Source: Sulfurimonas gotlandica GD1 (GTDB lineage Bacteria > Campylobacterota > Campylobacteria > Campylobacterales > Sulfurimonadaceae). From it: a stretch of DNA of 64,000 nt. This document shows positions 17,601 to 26,012 of the stretch, in pieces. Location: NCBI RefSeq assembly GCF_000242915.1, contig NZ_AFRZ01000001.1, positions 248,001 through 312,000 of the forward strand, written 5' to 3'. Numbering within the stretch: position 1 is the stretch's first letter; each line of letters begins with the position of its first letter. The notes below the pieces were generated by a model that worked only from the letters and a program-made list of their open reading frames with translations, had not been told where the DNA came from and did no database searches. The translations under genes were made by a program, and so were the position numbers.

Positions 17601-19419
17601 GATAAAAGACTCTAAAAATGCACAAATATTCATGAAAAATTATTTCACCCTTTCACGTAAAGAGTTTCTAAAAAAATATGGTGAGTTAGAAGAAAAATTC
17701 AAACGTCCAATGACAGAGTATCGTTACAATAAAATTTTTAATGAATTATCTGATGAACAGAAAAAAGTTATTGACGACAATGAGTCTCAAGGAATGATGA
17801 TTTTAGCTGGACCGGGTAGTGGAAAAACAAAAGTTTTAGTACATAAAATAGCATCTCTAATTTTACAAGAGAATATAAAAGCTGATCAATTTTTGATGTT
17901 GACTTACTCACGCACTGCAATGTTAGAGTTTAAATCTCGTTTATTTGAGTTGATTGGTCAGTTGGCATATGATATAGATATTTTTACTTTTCATGGTTTT
18001 TCTCTTCAACTTGTAGGAAGAGAAGTAAGTAGTGATGACGATCTACTGAAAAATGTCGTAGCTCTTGCTGCAAAGCAAATAAATGATGGGAAAATAGAAG
18101 TACCTTTTAAAACAGTCCTTGTTTTAGATGAGTATCAAGATATAAATGCTGATGGTTTTGAGTTAATAAAGGCATTATCAACGGCACATGAAAACAAAAA
18201 AAGACTTATTGCTGTTGGGGATGATGATCAGTGTATCTTATCTAATGTGAATGGTGCAGATATAAAGTATATTAAGCTATTTGAAGACGAGTTTGGAATT
18301 AATGATGAAGATATTAAATCATATGCTCAGTACGAGCTTTTAACTAACTTTAGAAGTCTACAAAGCATTGTAGAATATTCTAATAACTTTATTAATAATA
18401 TCAATATGAGATATAAAAAACATCCCCTTTTAGCTAATTCAAAACATCAAGGTGAAGTTGTAATACTCAATTGTAATTCACAGTATTTACAACAACCAGC
18501 CATTGAACAAGTTAAAGATTATATTGAAAAAGACAAGAGTTTAGCTGTATTAGCCTTCAGTAATAACGAAGTCGCTGACATATACTCATTATTACATGAA
18601 GAAGGTATTCCTGTAAGCTATTTGCTAAATAATGATGGGTTTAAGCTAAGTAATTTAGTAGAAATCAGATATGTTGATCAACTTTTAAAAGATAAAGAAT
18701 TGAATGAAAATCTTCTATGGGAAGTCTATGAAGAATCTAAAAAACGATATACTGGATCTAAAAATTTATTGATACTGTATGGAGTTATAAAGGGTTTTAT
18801 AGATGATCATGAGCTTTATACGCCTTCTTTATGGAGTATATATTTAGATGAAATATCTTCTGAGCAGCTAGTTAATACTTTTAATAAAGTTTTAGTCTCT
18901 ACAATACATAAATCAAAAGGTAAAGAGTTTGATACAGTTGTCTTAATGGCTCATAAGGCTACCTTAGATGATGAATTCATTAGATTGTTTTATGTTGGGA
19001 TGACTCGTGCGAAAAAGAAGTTGATAATTGTTACTGACAATAGTGTATTTAGTAAGTATGCTACAGAATCAGTGGAAAATAAACATAACACCAATGTTTA
19101 TATTGAACCAAAGAGAAAAACACTTGTTATGGACTTAGAACATTTATATCTTAGTTTTAGAGTTAGCAAAAAGATTGATCTTATAGCCGGCAGTCAAGTG
19201 TTTGTAAAAGAACTTACCAAGGATCAACGATATTATTTAGTTCAAAATGATATATTAATTGCACAGTTTTCAAAAAAAATGCAAAGCGAAATAGAAAAGT
19301 ATGAAAGACAAGGATATAAAGTATTGAATATTAATATTGAAAATGTCGTTGAATGGTTTGATAAACAATCAAATATTAATAGGCAGTTGCCATTATGTAA
19401 ATTAGTAATGGAAAAGTAA
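14629..19419 (+). CDS. Exonuclease-RecQ-UvrD fusion helicase, 1596 aa
   Basis: Three enzyme units are fused. Residues 1-130 look like a DEDD exonuclease: YIDIEATYSGD (Exo I), VGHNIIAFDKK (Exo II), DPVKDAKLSKELL (Exo III). Residues 270-720 are a RecQ-type helicase with Walker A LPTGGGKT (Lys298), DEAHC (397-401), TATA and QEAGRGARD. Residues 1040-1510 are a UvrD/Rep superfamily-1 helicase with AGPGSGKT (Lys1066), LDEYQDI (Asp1167), GDDDQCI, NFRS, STIHKSKGKEFD and VGMTRAKKK. All motifs are intact. Such a protein could resect and unwind DNA in both polarities. It is the first gene of a tight operon with a methyltransferase (four bases on) and an HNH nuclease, an arrangement suggesting DNA defence or repair. 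That role is inferred. Confidence 0.85.
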   Translation: MNIEPLYIDIEATYSGDIQELGLIYKEEELKTTSIKEAYEYIQDASTNYIVGHNIIAFDKKILETSSINSLLHGKVFIDTLPISMLLFNEKTFHNLPKNYKNEDNFLNDPVKDAKLSKELLVKSINKFRILPTLQRNILFTLLKNEELFEGFFELIEKENIFEELSEPILKGSILNIFKTIVKNQEVLQEALELKRIELAYILAIRMPELEVNAQPPKVLYDYPDITSLQERMCFDYDNSVDELSSTAEEIFGFGTFRDFPRQNATLETGNMISQKEIVQAGLKNESFLAILPTGGGKTFTFWLPSLIKAKSLKTLTVIVSPLQALIKDHMESFHESVANYKAVALSGYLSPTERSDAMDKVINGDADILYLAPESLRSNSVFNLLKNRVIERFVIDEAHCLSTWGNDFRHDYFYIGTFIKDLLKEKPFQEHIPISCFTATAKPQVIEDITEYIESSLNVQMSRYIAIPERKNLDYEGYELEDDKAKYTSLLEFINKNEGSTLIYIPSSTKKCDDVAEQLSIDTGKNVKSFHSKLETDIKMQILKDYIDDTIDIVVATTAFGMGVDKPNIKNVIHYEISESLENYSQEAGRGARDQKLRATCPLLFSQSDLDKHFTTLTRSKINADEINSIFKVLKSDKRNPVALTTREIAAKAGWDTEDNSNDYDMKVKTALLELEREDYLERSRNKVQFYADAIALDSLAILQEAYNTKEYSKDSKDRLSRILQTLLGRGKPEAVQLDEMTELLGYSHAEVTQSVLELKEMKIISDAKDLSLKISKDNRDTYTVYQQVENILYEYLVRDNNHTIRMSELNQLLLDNETLNIKNENMAPIIKVLLKSWIGNRHQFKFNRIDRQKDLWYFEFIDTKKVKEIIGYKHYITSKIMKFLTKNITDKKSSSKESVEFSMLELQEELKIENLKIIDKALLHLHELKVIELGNGRFIYYAPMNIQKLDRMLTPNKKYTKQEYKTRLEPYYQRKMESIHIVGEYSTRLIKDSKNAQIFMKNYFTLSRKEFLKKYGELEEKFKRPMTEYRYNKIFNELSDEQKKVIDDNESQGMMILAGPGSGKTKVLVHKIASLILQENIKADQFLMLTYSRTAMLEFKSRLFELIGQLAYDIDIFTFHGFSLQLVGREVSSDDDLLKNVVALAAKQINDGKIEVPFKTVLVLDEYQDINADGFELIKALSTAHENKKRLIAVGDDDQCILSNVNGADIKYIKLFEDEFGINDEDIKSYAQYELLTNFRSLQSIVEYSNNFINNINMRYKKHPLLANSKHQGEVVILNCNSQYLQQPAIEQVKDYIEKDKSLAVLAFSNNEVADIYSLLHEEGIPVSYLLNNDGFKLSNLVEIRYVDQLLKDKELNENLLWEVYEESKKRYTGSKNLLILYGVIKGFIDDHELYTPSLWSIYLDEISSEQLVNTFNKVLVSTIHKSKGKEFDTVVLMAHKATLDDEFIRLFYVGMTRAKKKLIIVTDNSVFSKYATESVENKHNTNVYIEPKRKTLVMDLEHLYLSFRVSKKIDLIAGSQVFVKELTKDQRYYLVQNDILIAQFSKKMQSEIEKYERQGYKVLNINIENVVEWFDKQSNINRQLPLCKLVMEK

Positions 19420-19423
19420 TTAT

Positions 19424-20017
19424 ATGAAAACAACAGAGTTTTATAACACTAAATCAACAGAGCTAATAGATAGATACGATAAAGCTGATATGTCACTACT
19501 ACATAATTTATTTATAAAATATATACCATTGAATAGTAGTGTTATTGATATTGGATTTGGATCAGGCCGTGACTTACAATTCCTATATGATAATGGATAT
19601 GATGTGTGGGGCATAGATCCATCTAGTGAATTTATCAAGAATGCCAAAAATAGGTTTAGTGATAAAAAAGACCATTTTTTTAAAACATCTGTGCCGTTTC
19701 AAAAAGAACTATTAGAGCTAAATGAAAAGTTTGAAGCAGTTATTTCTATAGCTGTTTGGATGCATTTTAAGCAGAGTAAATATGAAGAAGTAGTAGCAAA
19801 TATAGTGCAATTAACAAAGCCAGACTCTAGTATAATAATTAGTTATTCAGATGGAAAAAGGCTGAATGATGAACGTTACTTTGAAGATGTCAATTTAGTT
19901 TATTTAATAGAACTTTTCAACTCTAGAGGTTTCACATTAGTCGAAACTATTAAACATGAAGATAGTTTAAATCGTAAAAATATATCTTGGAAAACGGTGA
20001 TTTTTAAAAATGATTGA
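19424..20017 (+). CDS. Class I SAM-dependent methyltransferase
   Basis: The 197-residue protein has the SAM-binding motif I VIDIGFGSGRDLQFL (about 40-55), the acidic end of strand 2 in VWGIDPSSEF, and a motif IV-like AVWMHF. It belongs to the small Methyltransf_11/12-like group; there is no target recognition domain and no NPPF/DPPY catalytic motif, so it is not a standard DNA adenine methylase. The substrate cannot be told. It starts four bases after the helicase fusion and overlaps the HNH gene by eight bases, so the three products are almost certainly co-translated. Confidence 0.75.
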   Translation: MKTTEFYNTKSTELIDRYDKADMSLLHNLFIKYIPLNSSVIDIGFGSGRDLQFLYDNGYDVWGIDPSSEFIKNAKNRFSDKKDHFFKTSVPFQKELLELNEKFEAVISIAVWMHFKQSKYEEVVANIVQLTKPDSSIIISYSDGKRLNDERYFEDVNLVYLIELFNSRGFTLVETIKHEDSLNRKNISWKTVIFKND

Positions 20018-21137
20018 TGTCGAAGCTCTAAAACAAATAAGTTACATTATAGAAAATGATTCTACCTCAAGTACATACAAATATGTTTTACTTAAAAGTG
20101 TTATTAACGCGTCTCAAAAGTATGAGCATTTAATAGAAGTAAAAGATAATAGAGCCAGTATACCTATAGGACTAATTGTAGAGCAATGGATTTTAGATTA
20201 TATGCCATTTGTATTTAAAAATATTTCTCAACAAAACAGTGGTACAGTATTAGATAAGCCAATAATTGCTAATTACAACAAAATATTTTATTTATTAAAT
20301 CTTGATAGATATGTTGAATGGGAATATGCATATATGCAGTTTATAAAGTCATATAAGAGTTCAAACTTATCATTAGAGTTATCAAATGAATTTTTTAAGC
20401 TTGCAAGGAAAATGGCAAAAAAAATCGTCAGTATGCCGATGCGATATATTGGTAGGTCAGAGTATGAGTTTTTTACTCCAGATAAAGAAAGCTTTGCTGA
20501 TATAAAACTTGAAAATGGGATGATGTATGATTCTAGTTTTCTTGTAAGAGAATTTGGCTCCTTCTCCATCTCAGAACAACACTATAATATCTTCCGTTAT
20601 TTAGGTCAAACCTTATATGGTACTTCGACTATATTGTCAAAATGGAAACAGAAAACTTTAGCGCTGAACGTTGATCAATCATATGCAAAAGACATGATAG
20701 ACAAACTTTCTAGTGATACATTAGAAGTTAGGAATACATCAGCAATTAGAAATATATTAAATGAAGAGAACGAATGTGTTTGGTCTGGTAAAGAGCTGAG
20801 TGGAACGAACTATGATGTTGATCATGTATTGCCTTTTTCTGTATGGTTTAATAATGATTTGTGGAACATGCTACCTACTGATCGTGATTTAAACCAGAGA
20901 AGGAAAAAGAATAAGATTCCATCTCCTACATTAATTGAAAATAGGTCTGATGTTATTAAGCGATACTGGCATGATTATTTTAAAGAATTCCCACTATTAT
21001 TTAAGTCTCAAGTAGAAGTTTCTTTGACAGGAACTAACGTTAGAATAGATGAATTCATGGATGTAGCACTAGACTCATTATGTAGAAAAAGCCATTATCT
21101 AATTAATGATAGAGGGCATACACCTTTTTACGCTTGA
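20010..21137 (+). CDS. HNH endonuclease-domain protein
   Basis: The 375-residue protein has an HNH nuclease core in its C-terminal half: CVWSGKEL, then YDVDHVLPFSVWFNNDLWNM (DVDH at 269-272), then NQRRKKNKIPSPTL. The catalytic His, the following Asn and the last Asn are in place. The N-terminal 240 residues are mostly helical without a known domain and may recognise the target or a partner. The gene overlaps the methyltransferase by eight bases. With the helicase fusion this makes a nuclease-helicase-methyltransferase set. There is no phage-style cos or terminase context. Confidence 0.75.
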   Translation: MIDVEALKQISYIIENDSTSSTYKYVLLKSVINASQKYEHLIEVKDNRASIPIGLIVEQWILDYMPFVFKNISQQNSGTVLDKPIIANYNKIFYLLNLDRYVEWEYAYMQFIKSYKSSNLSLELSNEFFKLARKMAKKIVSMPMRYIGRSEYEFFTPDKESFADIKLENGMMYDSSFLVREFGSFSISEQHYNIFRYLGQTLYGTSTILSKWKQKTLALNVDQSYAKDMIDKLSSDTLEVRNTSAIRNILNEENECVWSGKELSGTNYDVDHVLPFSVWFNNDLWNMLPTDRDLNQRRKKNKIPSPTLIENRSDVIKRYWHDYFKEFPLLFKSQVEVSLTGTNVRIDEFMDVALDSLCRKSHYLINDRGHTPFYA

Positions 21138-21209
21138 TTAATTTAGAATACTGCTATTATAAAAACAACATTATTTGTCTATTTATAAGTGTGAGTAATA
21201 TACTTCCTC

Positions 21210-21755
21210 TTATATCCCCGAAACATATCCTGTCTCTGGTCTAATTGTTAATACTACGCTTGTTTCTCCAGTCATAGAAATTGTGATTAAACAGTCTGCT
21301 ACCATTAAAGAGCCTGCTGTATAAGATTGTGTCCAAGCATTAGTGTCTCCAATCATCGGTCTTCCCATATGGTCAAAACTGATCTCAGCATTAGCTCCAC
21401 CACAACCTGCACCAAAATTAAGTGTTACACCATAGTCATCATTTAAGTTGATGGCAGATAGGTTCTGATCTCTATTTAGTGAGTCTACAGCAAACGTAGC
21501 TCCGTCATCACTTCCTATAGAGTACGTATTACCTGTAAAGTCAATCTGCCATCTATCTTTAAACCATACATTATTACCTGCGTCAAATTTATCATCTACC
21601 ATTGCTAAGTGTTGTGCATATCTAATATGTGATTGTAGTTGTACAGCGGATTCTGCTACTTTGCTACTCTTCATATCAGGAAGCATTACCGCAGCCAATA
21701 TTCCTATGACAACTAGTACAAATACTAGTTCTAACATTGTGAAAGCTTTTTTCAT
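21210..21755 (-). CDS. Type II/IV pseudopilin-like protein
   Basis: The start is the ATG at 21755 (MKKAFTMLELVFVLVVIG), nine bases after AAAAGGA and overlapping the stop of the gene upstream as ATGA. The prepilin signature is textbook: short basic leader, mature N-terminal Met/Phe, Glu at +5 in TMLELVFVLVVIGILAA. The rest has a GspH-like globular part with a Cys pair (GAGCGGAN and VADCLI). It needs a prepilin peptidase encoded elsewhere. Only one small membrane gene accompanies it, so it is an orphan pseudopilin in an island. Confidence 0.75.
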   Translation of the reverse strand: MKKAFTMLELVFVLVVIGILAAVMLPDMKSSKVAESAVQLQSHIRYAQHLAMVDDKFDAGNNVWFKDRWQIDFTGNTYSIGSDDGATFAVDSLNRDQNLSAINLNDDYGVTLNFGAGCGGANAEISFDHMGRPMIGDTNAWTQSYTAGSLMVADCLITISMTGETSVVLTIRPETGYVSGI

Positions 21756-21964
21756 TTTACACATTCCTTTTCTAGAGCTATTTTAATGTCTCTATCGCAG
21801 TTAAAGTACATTCGTATAGCAAATACCCATCCAGCAATAGCTAGAGCAAATATAGCAACGAGTATGTAGTGATAAAATGCTAACCACTCTACCCCAAACA
21901 TATCCACAAAATAAAAAATCACATAGTCACTAAACGGTAAAACTCCAGTTCTTATTAATTCCAT
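21752..21964 (-). CDS. Small membrane protein before the pseudopilin
   Basis: The 70-residue product has one long hydrophobic segment (about 30-50, HYILVAIFALAIAGWVFAIR) and a cytosolic tail with YFNCDRDIKIALEKE. Its stop overlaps the pseudopilin start by two bases (ATGA), so the genes are translationally coupled. It is not a recognised family. A role alongside the pseudopilin is inferred from coupling only. Confidence 0.6.
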   Translation of the reverse strand: MELIRTGVLPFSDYVIFYFVDMFGVEWLAFYHYILVAIFALAIAGWVFAIRMYFNCDRDIKIALEKECVK

Positions 21965-22163
21965 AAATGCTTAACTCCAGACTTGTTTGTTTAATTATAT
22001 TTCATTTTATTATAAGATTATACCTGATTTGGTTTAATAATATATGTTTTCACTTGGTTAGTAGTTGTCTACTTTCTAGGGTAAATTCCATAGTGATATA
22101 ACCCTTTCATCATAATTCAGCTTGTTCTGATTTGCATTAGCATTAGTTGGTTGTTACTGTGTC

Positions 22164-22202
22164 TGATTTGTGGGGAATGGTTCGCCGGTTAATATAACCG
22201 GC
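22164..22202. repeat. Repeat R1 with CGCCGGTT palindrome
   Basis: The stretch TGATTTGTGGGGAATGG then TTCGCCGGTTA is repeated with few changes at 23507-23528. It ends in the inverted repeat GCCGGTT, AATAT, AACCGGC (22184-22202). It lies 18 bases beyond the stop of the TerB membrane gene. In minus orientation no T tract follows, so it is not a standard terminator. Confidence 0.6.
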
Positions 22203-22220
22203 AGAATATTTCTCATAGTT

Positions 22221-23336
22221 TTATAAAAGTTGTTTTTTAACTGCATCTAAAAGTAATTGCTCTTCATTGGTTATAACATCATCAGCGGATATAATTTTTT
22301 CTATTATTTTAACTACATCTTCAATCTGATTTTTAGAAAGTAGTCCTTGTAACTCATTCAGTAAAACATCAAAATCTTCTTCTTTATTAATTTGCTTAAA
22401 TAAGTTTTGAACATCTTCATCATCAAGAAGATACTCATTTTTTATAAAGTTAACGAGGATGTCTAATTCTGCATTACTTACTTCACCATCAATGGAGACT
22501 GCATGATATAGCAACGTGATAACTGATACAATCATATTCTCATCAAGCTCTTCACCTCTAGTAAGTGATTTTAGTTGATTTAATAGACTGCTCTTAACTT
22601 TTGTTTTTTGTTTACTTTTTAGATTTTGCTTGATTGTTAATTTTGATATCTTTTCTTCAATATTTGTCAAATCTTTATTTTCAAATTTTTCACCTAACTT
22701 ATTAAAATACTTCATAGCTAAGTCTAAAAATTTATCTATATTGCCATTATCCCAAGCAGTTAATTGATTAAATGTCTGCACAAAACTTTTCCCATCCTCT
22801 TTTCCAAAAGCTTCAATTGCTATTGCCTCTATTTCAGTGTCTTCATACATCATATTTGATAATTTCATTGATACTAATACAATGAATGCAGTAAGAGCCG
22901 ATTTAATTAGCACTATTAATGATCCAAACATTACACCACCTATTATTGTAGCTGGTCCAGCAAAAGCTCCTATGGCAAATAACATTGTAATTAAAGATAT
23001 ATCCCATACCATAAGTCCTAGGAGTGTGGAAAGCGAAACTATAATTCCTGTGAATAATAATTTTGTCTTAGTATCAGTACTTTTAGAATTTAAAGCCGCG
23101 AAAATGAATTTAATGAAATTTGGTCCTATATAAACTGTTTTTTTAACTATATCTCCCGGTATACTCCTAATATACTTGATAAGTTCTTTATAGTTATTAC
23201 CTTCTCTTTCCATACTTTTTACACCTGCTACTGCAACACTTTCAGCTACTACCGCTGATTTGTCAGCTATGGTGGTAGCTTCTTTTATTTCTTTATACAT
23301 TTTTTTCCTTGAATCAGTATTTGTGACATAGTGCAT
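22221..23336 (-). CDS. Membrane protein with C-terminal TerB-like domain
   Basis: The 371-residue protein has a cytosolic helical N-terminus, three hydrophobic segments between about residues 85 and 165 (LLFTGIIVSLSTLLGLMVW, ITMLFAIGAFAGPATIIGG, IVLIKSALTAFIVLVSM), and a helical C-terminal domain. The last part matches TerB: LYHAVSIDGEVSNAELDIL, with the acidic DGE pattern, repeated weakly as ISADDVITNEEQLLL. TerB domains bind metal and occur in tellurite-resistance and phage-conflict systems. It diverges from another TerB-like gene (23624) across an intergenic region that carries the same repeat as its own 3' end. Joint function is inferred. Confidence 0.65.
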   Translation of the reverse strand: MHYVTNTDSRKKMYKEIKEATTIADKSAVVAESVAVAGVKSMEREGNNYKELIKYIRSIPGDIVKKTVYIGPNFIKFIFAALNSKSTDTKTKLLFTGIIVSLSTLLGLMVWDISLITMLFAIGAFAGPATIIGGVMFGSLIVLIKSALTAFIVLVSMKLSNMMYEDTEIEAIAIEAFGKEDGKSFVQTFNQLTAWDNGNIDKFLDLAMKYFNKLGEKFENKDLTNIEEKISKLTIKQNLKSKQKTKVKSSLLNQLKSLTRGEELDENMIVSVITLLYHAVSIDGEVSNAELDILVNFIKNEYLLDDEDVQNLFKQINKEEDFDVLLNELQGLLSKNQIEDVVKIIEKIISADDVITNEEQLLLDAVKKQLL

Positions 23337-23403
23337 TAATTATAACAAAGAAAAGTATTAATTAATTTTAAAGTAGTTTAAATTATAAATAAAGAGGGGG
23401 TGT

Positions 23404-23569
23404 TGTGATAAATCTGCAACCAAGTAATAAAAAAGTCTGTATAAGACACGAAGCGAGTCGCACATACTTCCATCAATTCCTAGAAACATCGTCAGGCAAT
23501 TAGTTTGTGGGGAATGGCTCGCCGGTTATGGGAACCGGCGAGAGGAATATTTTATTTTAAAATATTCCT
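23404..23569. repeat. Repeat R2 cluster between divergent TerB genes
   Basis: This intergenic block contains GATAAATCTGCAACCAA (related to GACAAATCTGCGACCAA near 26019), then TTGTGGGGAATGGCTCGCC (a second copy of R1), the palindrome TCGCCGGTT, ATGGG, AACCGGCGA (23519-23541), and a further perfect 12-bp hairpin starting AGGAATATTTTA (23543-23569). It must also hold the promoters of both divergent genes. The repeats are G/C islands in AT-rich DNA. Confidence 0.6.
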
Positions 23570-23623
23570 TATAGTTATTTAATAGTACAATAGTTTAATG
23601 AAATTTATTTTAAGGGCAATAAT

Positions 23624-24325
23624 ATGGGGTTTGGTAAGATTTTAGGTTTAGCAGCTTTGGGTGTAGGTGCTGTAGCAGCCGCACCATTTACAGGTGGTGG
23701 TTCGTTGTTCGGAGCAGCTACTTTAGGTGCCTCTTTAGCAGGAGCTGGAGCTATTGCAACTGGCGCAGGTGTAGCTGGTGCTGCTGCAGGAGCTGCTTGG
23801 TCAAGAAAAGATGATGAGAATGAGCAAAAAAAAGATGAGGAAATTTCTAGTTTAAATAAAAAAGCAGAAAAATTTCAACAAGCATTTGAAGATGCCGTCA
23901 ATGAATTTAAAGGAGATAAAGAATATTTCAATTACATTATTGCTTGTAGTGCAGTAGGCATTGCTGCTGCAAATTCAGATGGTGAAATAGTAAAAGAAGA
24001 AATAGATGAAATTAATGAGTTTGTTGGTGGGATCTCAAATGCAAATTATCCTAAGCATGTAGTAGAAGCTATTGCTAAACTAATAGATAATCCTCCTACT
24101 TTGAATGAAGCTATCAGTTATATGAAACATGTTCAGAAGTCTAATCATGAAAGTATTAGAGATTTAATAGAACTAGTTATAGAAGCTGATGGTAAAGTTC
24201 TTGAAGAAGAAAAAGCTTTCTTAGAAGCCTTTAACTATGCTATGAAAATGGTTAAATATACTGCTGAAAGAGAAGATAATGATAATAAATTTGTAAATGA
24301 AATTAAAGAGCGACTTTCAGCCTAA
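23624..24325 (+). CDS. Gly/Ala-rich membrane protein with TerB-like domain
   Basis: The first 60 residues are an Ala/Gly-rich hydrophobic stretch (GLAALGVGAVAAAPFTGGGS, then GASLAGAGAIATGAGVAG) of the glycine-zipper kind that can form a hairpin in membranes. A charged linker (RKDDENEQKKDEE) leads to a helical domain of about 130 residues with IAAANSDGEIVKEEIDEI (Asp119-Gly-Glu) and a second LVIEADGKVLEEEKAFLEAF, the two-repeat pattern of TerB. It starts 54 bases beyond the R2 hairpin and is followed after 26 bases by the HNH-motif gene. Colocalisation with the opposite TerB gene suggests one system. Confidence 0.65.
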   Translation: MGFGKILGLAALGVGAVAAAPFTGGGSLFGAATLGASLAGAGAIATGAGVAGAAAGAAWSRKDDENEQKKDEEISSLNKKAEKFQQAFEDAVNEFKGDKEYFNYIIACSAVGIAAANSDGEIVKEEIDEINEFVGGISNANYPKHVVEAIAKLIDNPPTLNEAISYMKHVQKSNHESIRDLIELVIEADGKVLEEEKAFLEAFNYAMKMVKYTAEREDNDNKFVNEIKERLSA

Positions 24326-24351
24326 AATTTATTTAATAAAAGGAATTTGTT

Positions 24352-25995
24352 TTGAGTAGAGTTGATAGATTTAAAAAAAGAAAGAAAATTAGTGAGAGTA
24401 CTGCTGTATATATGAGTTCAGATAAAAAATTAGTAGAAGAGTTTTTAAATTCTGATATTAACGAAAAAAAAATGAAACAAATTTATAAGGAATCTAATGA
24501 ACACTATGATTTTAAATATGATTTCAATGTTTCACAAGATGAAGCAAAAGACTTTTTAATTAAATTTAAAAAGGACTTTAATGATGAGAGGTTTAATCAG
24601 CTTATAAATGATTGTAAAAAGGAAGTTATAAATTCTATTGTAACACCATTTGGACTTGGTAAGGTAGTGGCCGCATATGATAAAGCTGGAGGCAATGTTA
24701 ATACAATCCATAATGCTCGCAACAAAGATTTTGTAGATTCTGATGGTACAGAATATAAGAATGGTCTATATGCAACAGATGAAGCAAAAGAAAATTATGA
24801 TAGTAGAGGAGATTACAACAGTGATGAATATCATAAAGATAAAAGATTTATAGACATAAATAGAAAGCATTCTGCATCTAAAAAAGATGGAACAGCAACT
24901 GACTATATGACTGGGGAAAAAATCAAACAAAATGATAGCCATGATTTAGACCATGTAGTTTCAGGAAAAGAGATCCATGATGATGCTGGAAGAGTTTTAG
25001 CTGGTATGGATGGGGCAGAATTAGCTAATACGGACATGAATTTAAAGCCTACAGACAGTAGTATAAATAGGTCAAAAAAAGCTGATTCTATGGAAGACTT
25101 TTTAAGTAGAAAAAATGAAAATATTAAAAAGATAAAAGAGTTAAAATCAAAAGATAATTTATCTGAAAAAGAACAAAAAGAATTAACAAAACTTGAAAAG
25201 CTTAAAAAGGTTGATGATAAAAAAGCTATTGAAGCAGATAAGAAAGCAAGAGAAGAGCAAGATAGTAAAATAAATAAAGAATATTATACAAGCGGAAAAT
25301 TTGCTAAAGATACTGCAATAGCAAGTGGAAAAGAAGGTGCTAAAATGGGTATACAACAAGCTTTAGGACTTGTTATTACTGAGTTCTTCACTGCTGTATT
25401 TGATGAAATTTTAGATATATACAAAAATGGCTTTACTTATGGCTTTGACGATGATAGATTTTTTATAGTATTAAAAGATAGATTAAAAAAGATAGCAAGC
25501 AGAGTAACAAGTAAGTGGAAAGATGTTGCTATTGCTTTTAAAGATGGTTTCATCTCTGGATTTATATCAAATTTAGTAACTACTGTTATTAATATGTTTG
25601 TAACAACTGGAAAAAGAGTTGTTAGAATTATAAGGGAAGGACTTTTTTCATTATTTAGAGCTGTTAAGTTACTTACATTTCCACCAGAAGATATGAGTTA
25701 TGAAGATTCAATGCATGAGGCTAAAAAACTAATTGCTAGTGGATTAATTGTTAGTCTAGGAGTAATAGCAGAAGAGTACATTGACAAACTTATTAGAGGT
25801 ACTGCAATACTAGAACCTTTTGCCGATGAACTAACTGCTGTATTTGTTGGTGCTATTACTGGTTTATCAATTACTATGGTTGTTTATTATATTGATAAGA
25901 AGAAAAATGATAAAGAAATGGTTGATTCTTTAATGAGTGATACAAATCAAAAATTTGATAATTTAGATGTATTATTAAATAGATTAAGATATTAG
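24352..25995 (+). CDS. HNH-motif protein with membrane C-terminus, 547 aa
   Basis: The start is TTG with AAGGAA seven bases upstream. Residues 150-245 resemble an HNH-type nuclease: YMTGEKIKQNDSHDLDHVVS (HDLDH at 197-201), then ELANTDMNLKPTDSSINRSK, giving the His and Asn pattern. A charged coiled-coil follows (about 245-305). The C-terminal 240 residues contain amphipathic and hydrophobic helices (IQQALGLVITEFFTAVF, KDGFISGFISNLVTTVI, LIASGLIVSLGVIAEEY, FVGAITGLSITMVVYYI) that look membrane-associated. I know no named family. A nuclease or toxin held at the membrane and linked to TerB partners is an inference. It ends in a repeat region (25996-26075). Confidence 0.6.
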   Translation: MSRVDRFKKRKKISESTAVYMSSDKKLVEEFLNSDINEKKMKQIYKESNEHYDFKYDFNVSQDEAKDFLIKFKKDFNDERFNQLINDCKKEVINSIVTPFGLGKVVAAYDKAGGNVNTIHNARNKDFVDSDGTEYKNGLYATDEAKENYDSRGDYNSDEYHKDKRFIDINRKHSASKKDGTATDYMTGEKIKQNDSHDLDHVVSGKEIHDDAGRVLAGMDGAELANTDMNLKPTDSSINRSKKADSMEDFLSRKNENIKKIKELKSKDNLSEKEQKELTKLEKLKKVDDKKAIEADKKAREEQDSKINKEYYTSGKFAKDTAIASGKEGAKMGIQQALGLVITEFFTAVFDEILDIYKNGFTYGFDDDRFFIVLKDRLKKIASRVTSKWKDVAIAFKDGFISGFISNLVTTVINMFVTTGKRVVRIIREGLFSLFRAVKLLTFPPEDMSYEDSMHEAKKLIASGLIVSLGVIAEEYIDKLIRGTAILEPFADELTAVFVGAITGLSITMVVYYIDKKKNDKEMVDSLMSDTNQKFDNLDVLLNRLRY

Positions 25996-26012
25996 AACTT
26001 TTTGATGCATCA

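Noticed and set aside
22184-23541. Palindromic CGCCGGTT repeats as integron attC sites
   Set aside because: No GTTRRRY core and RYYYAAC inverse core could be matched, and no integron integrase is nearby.
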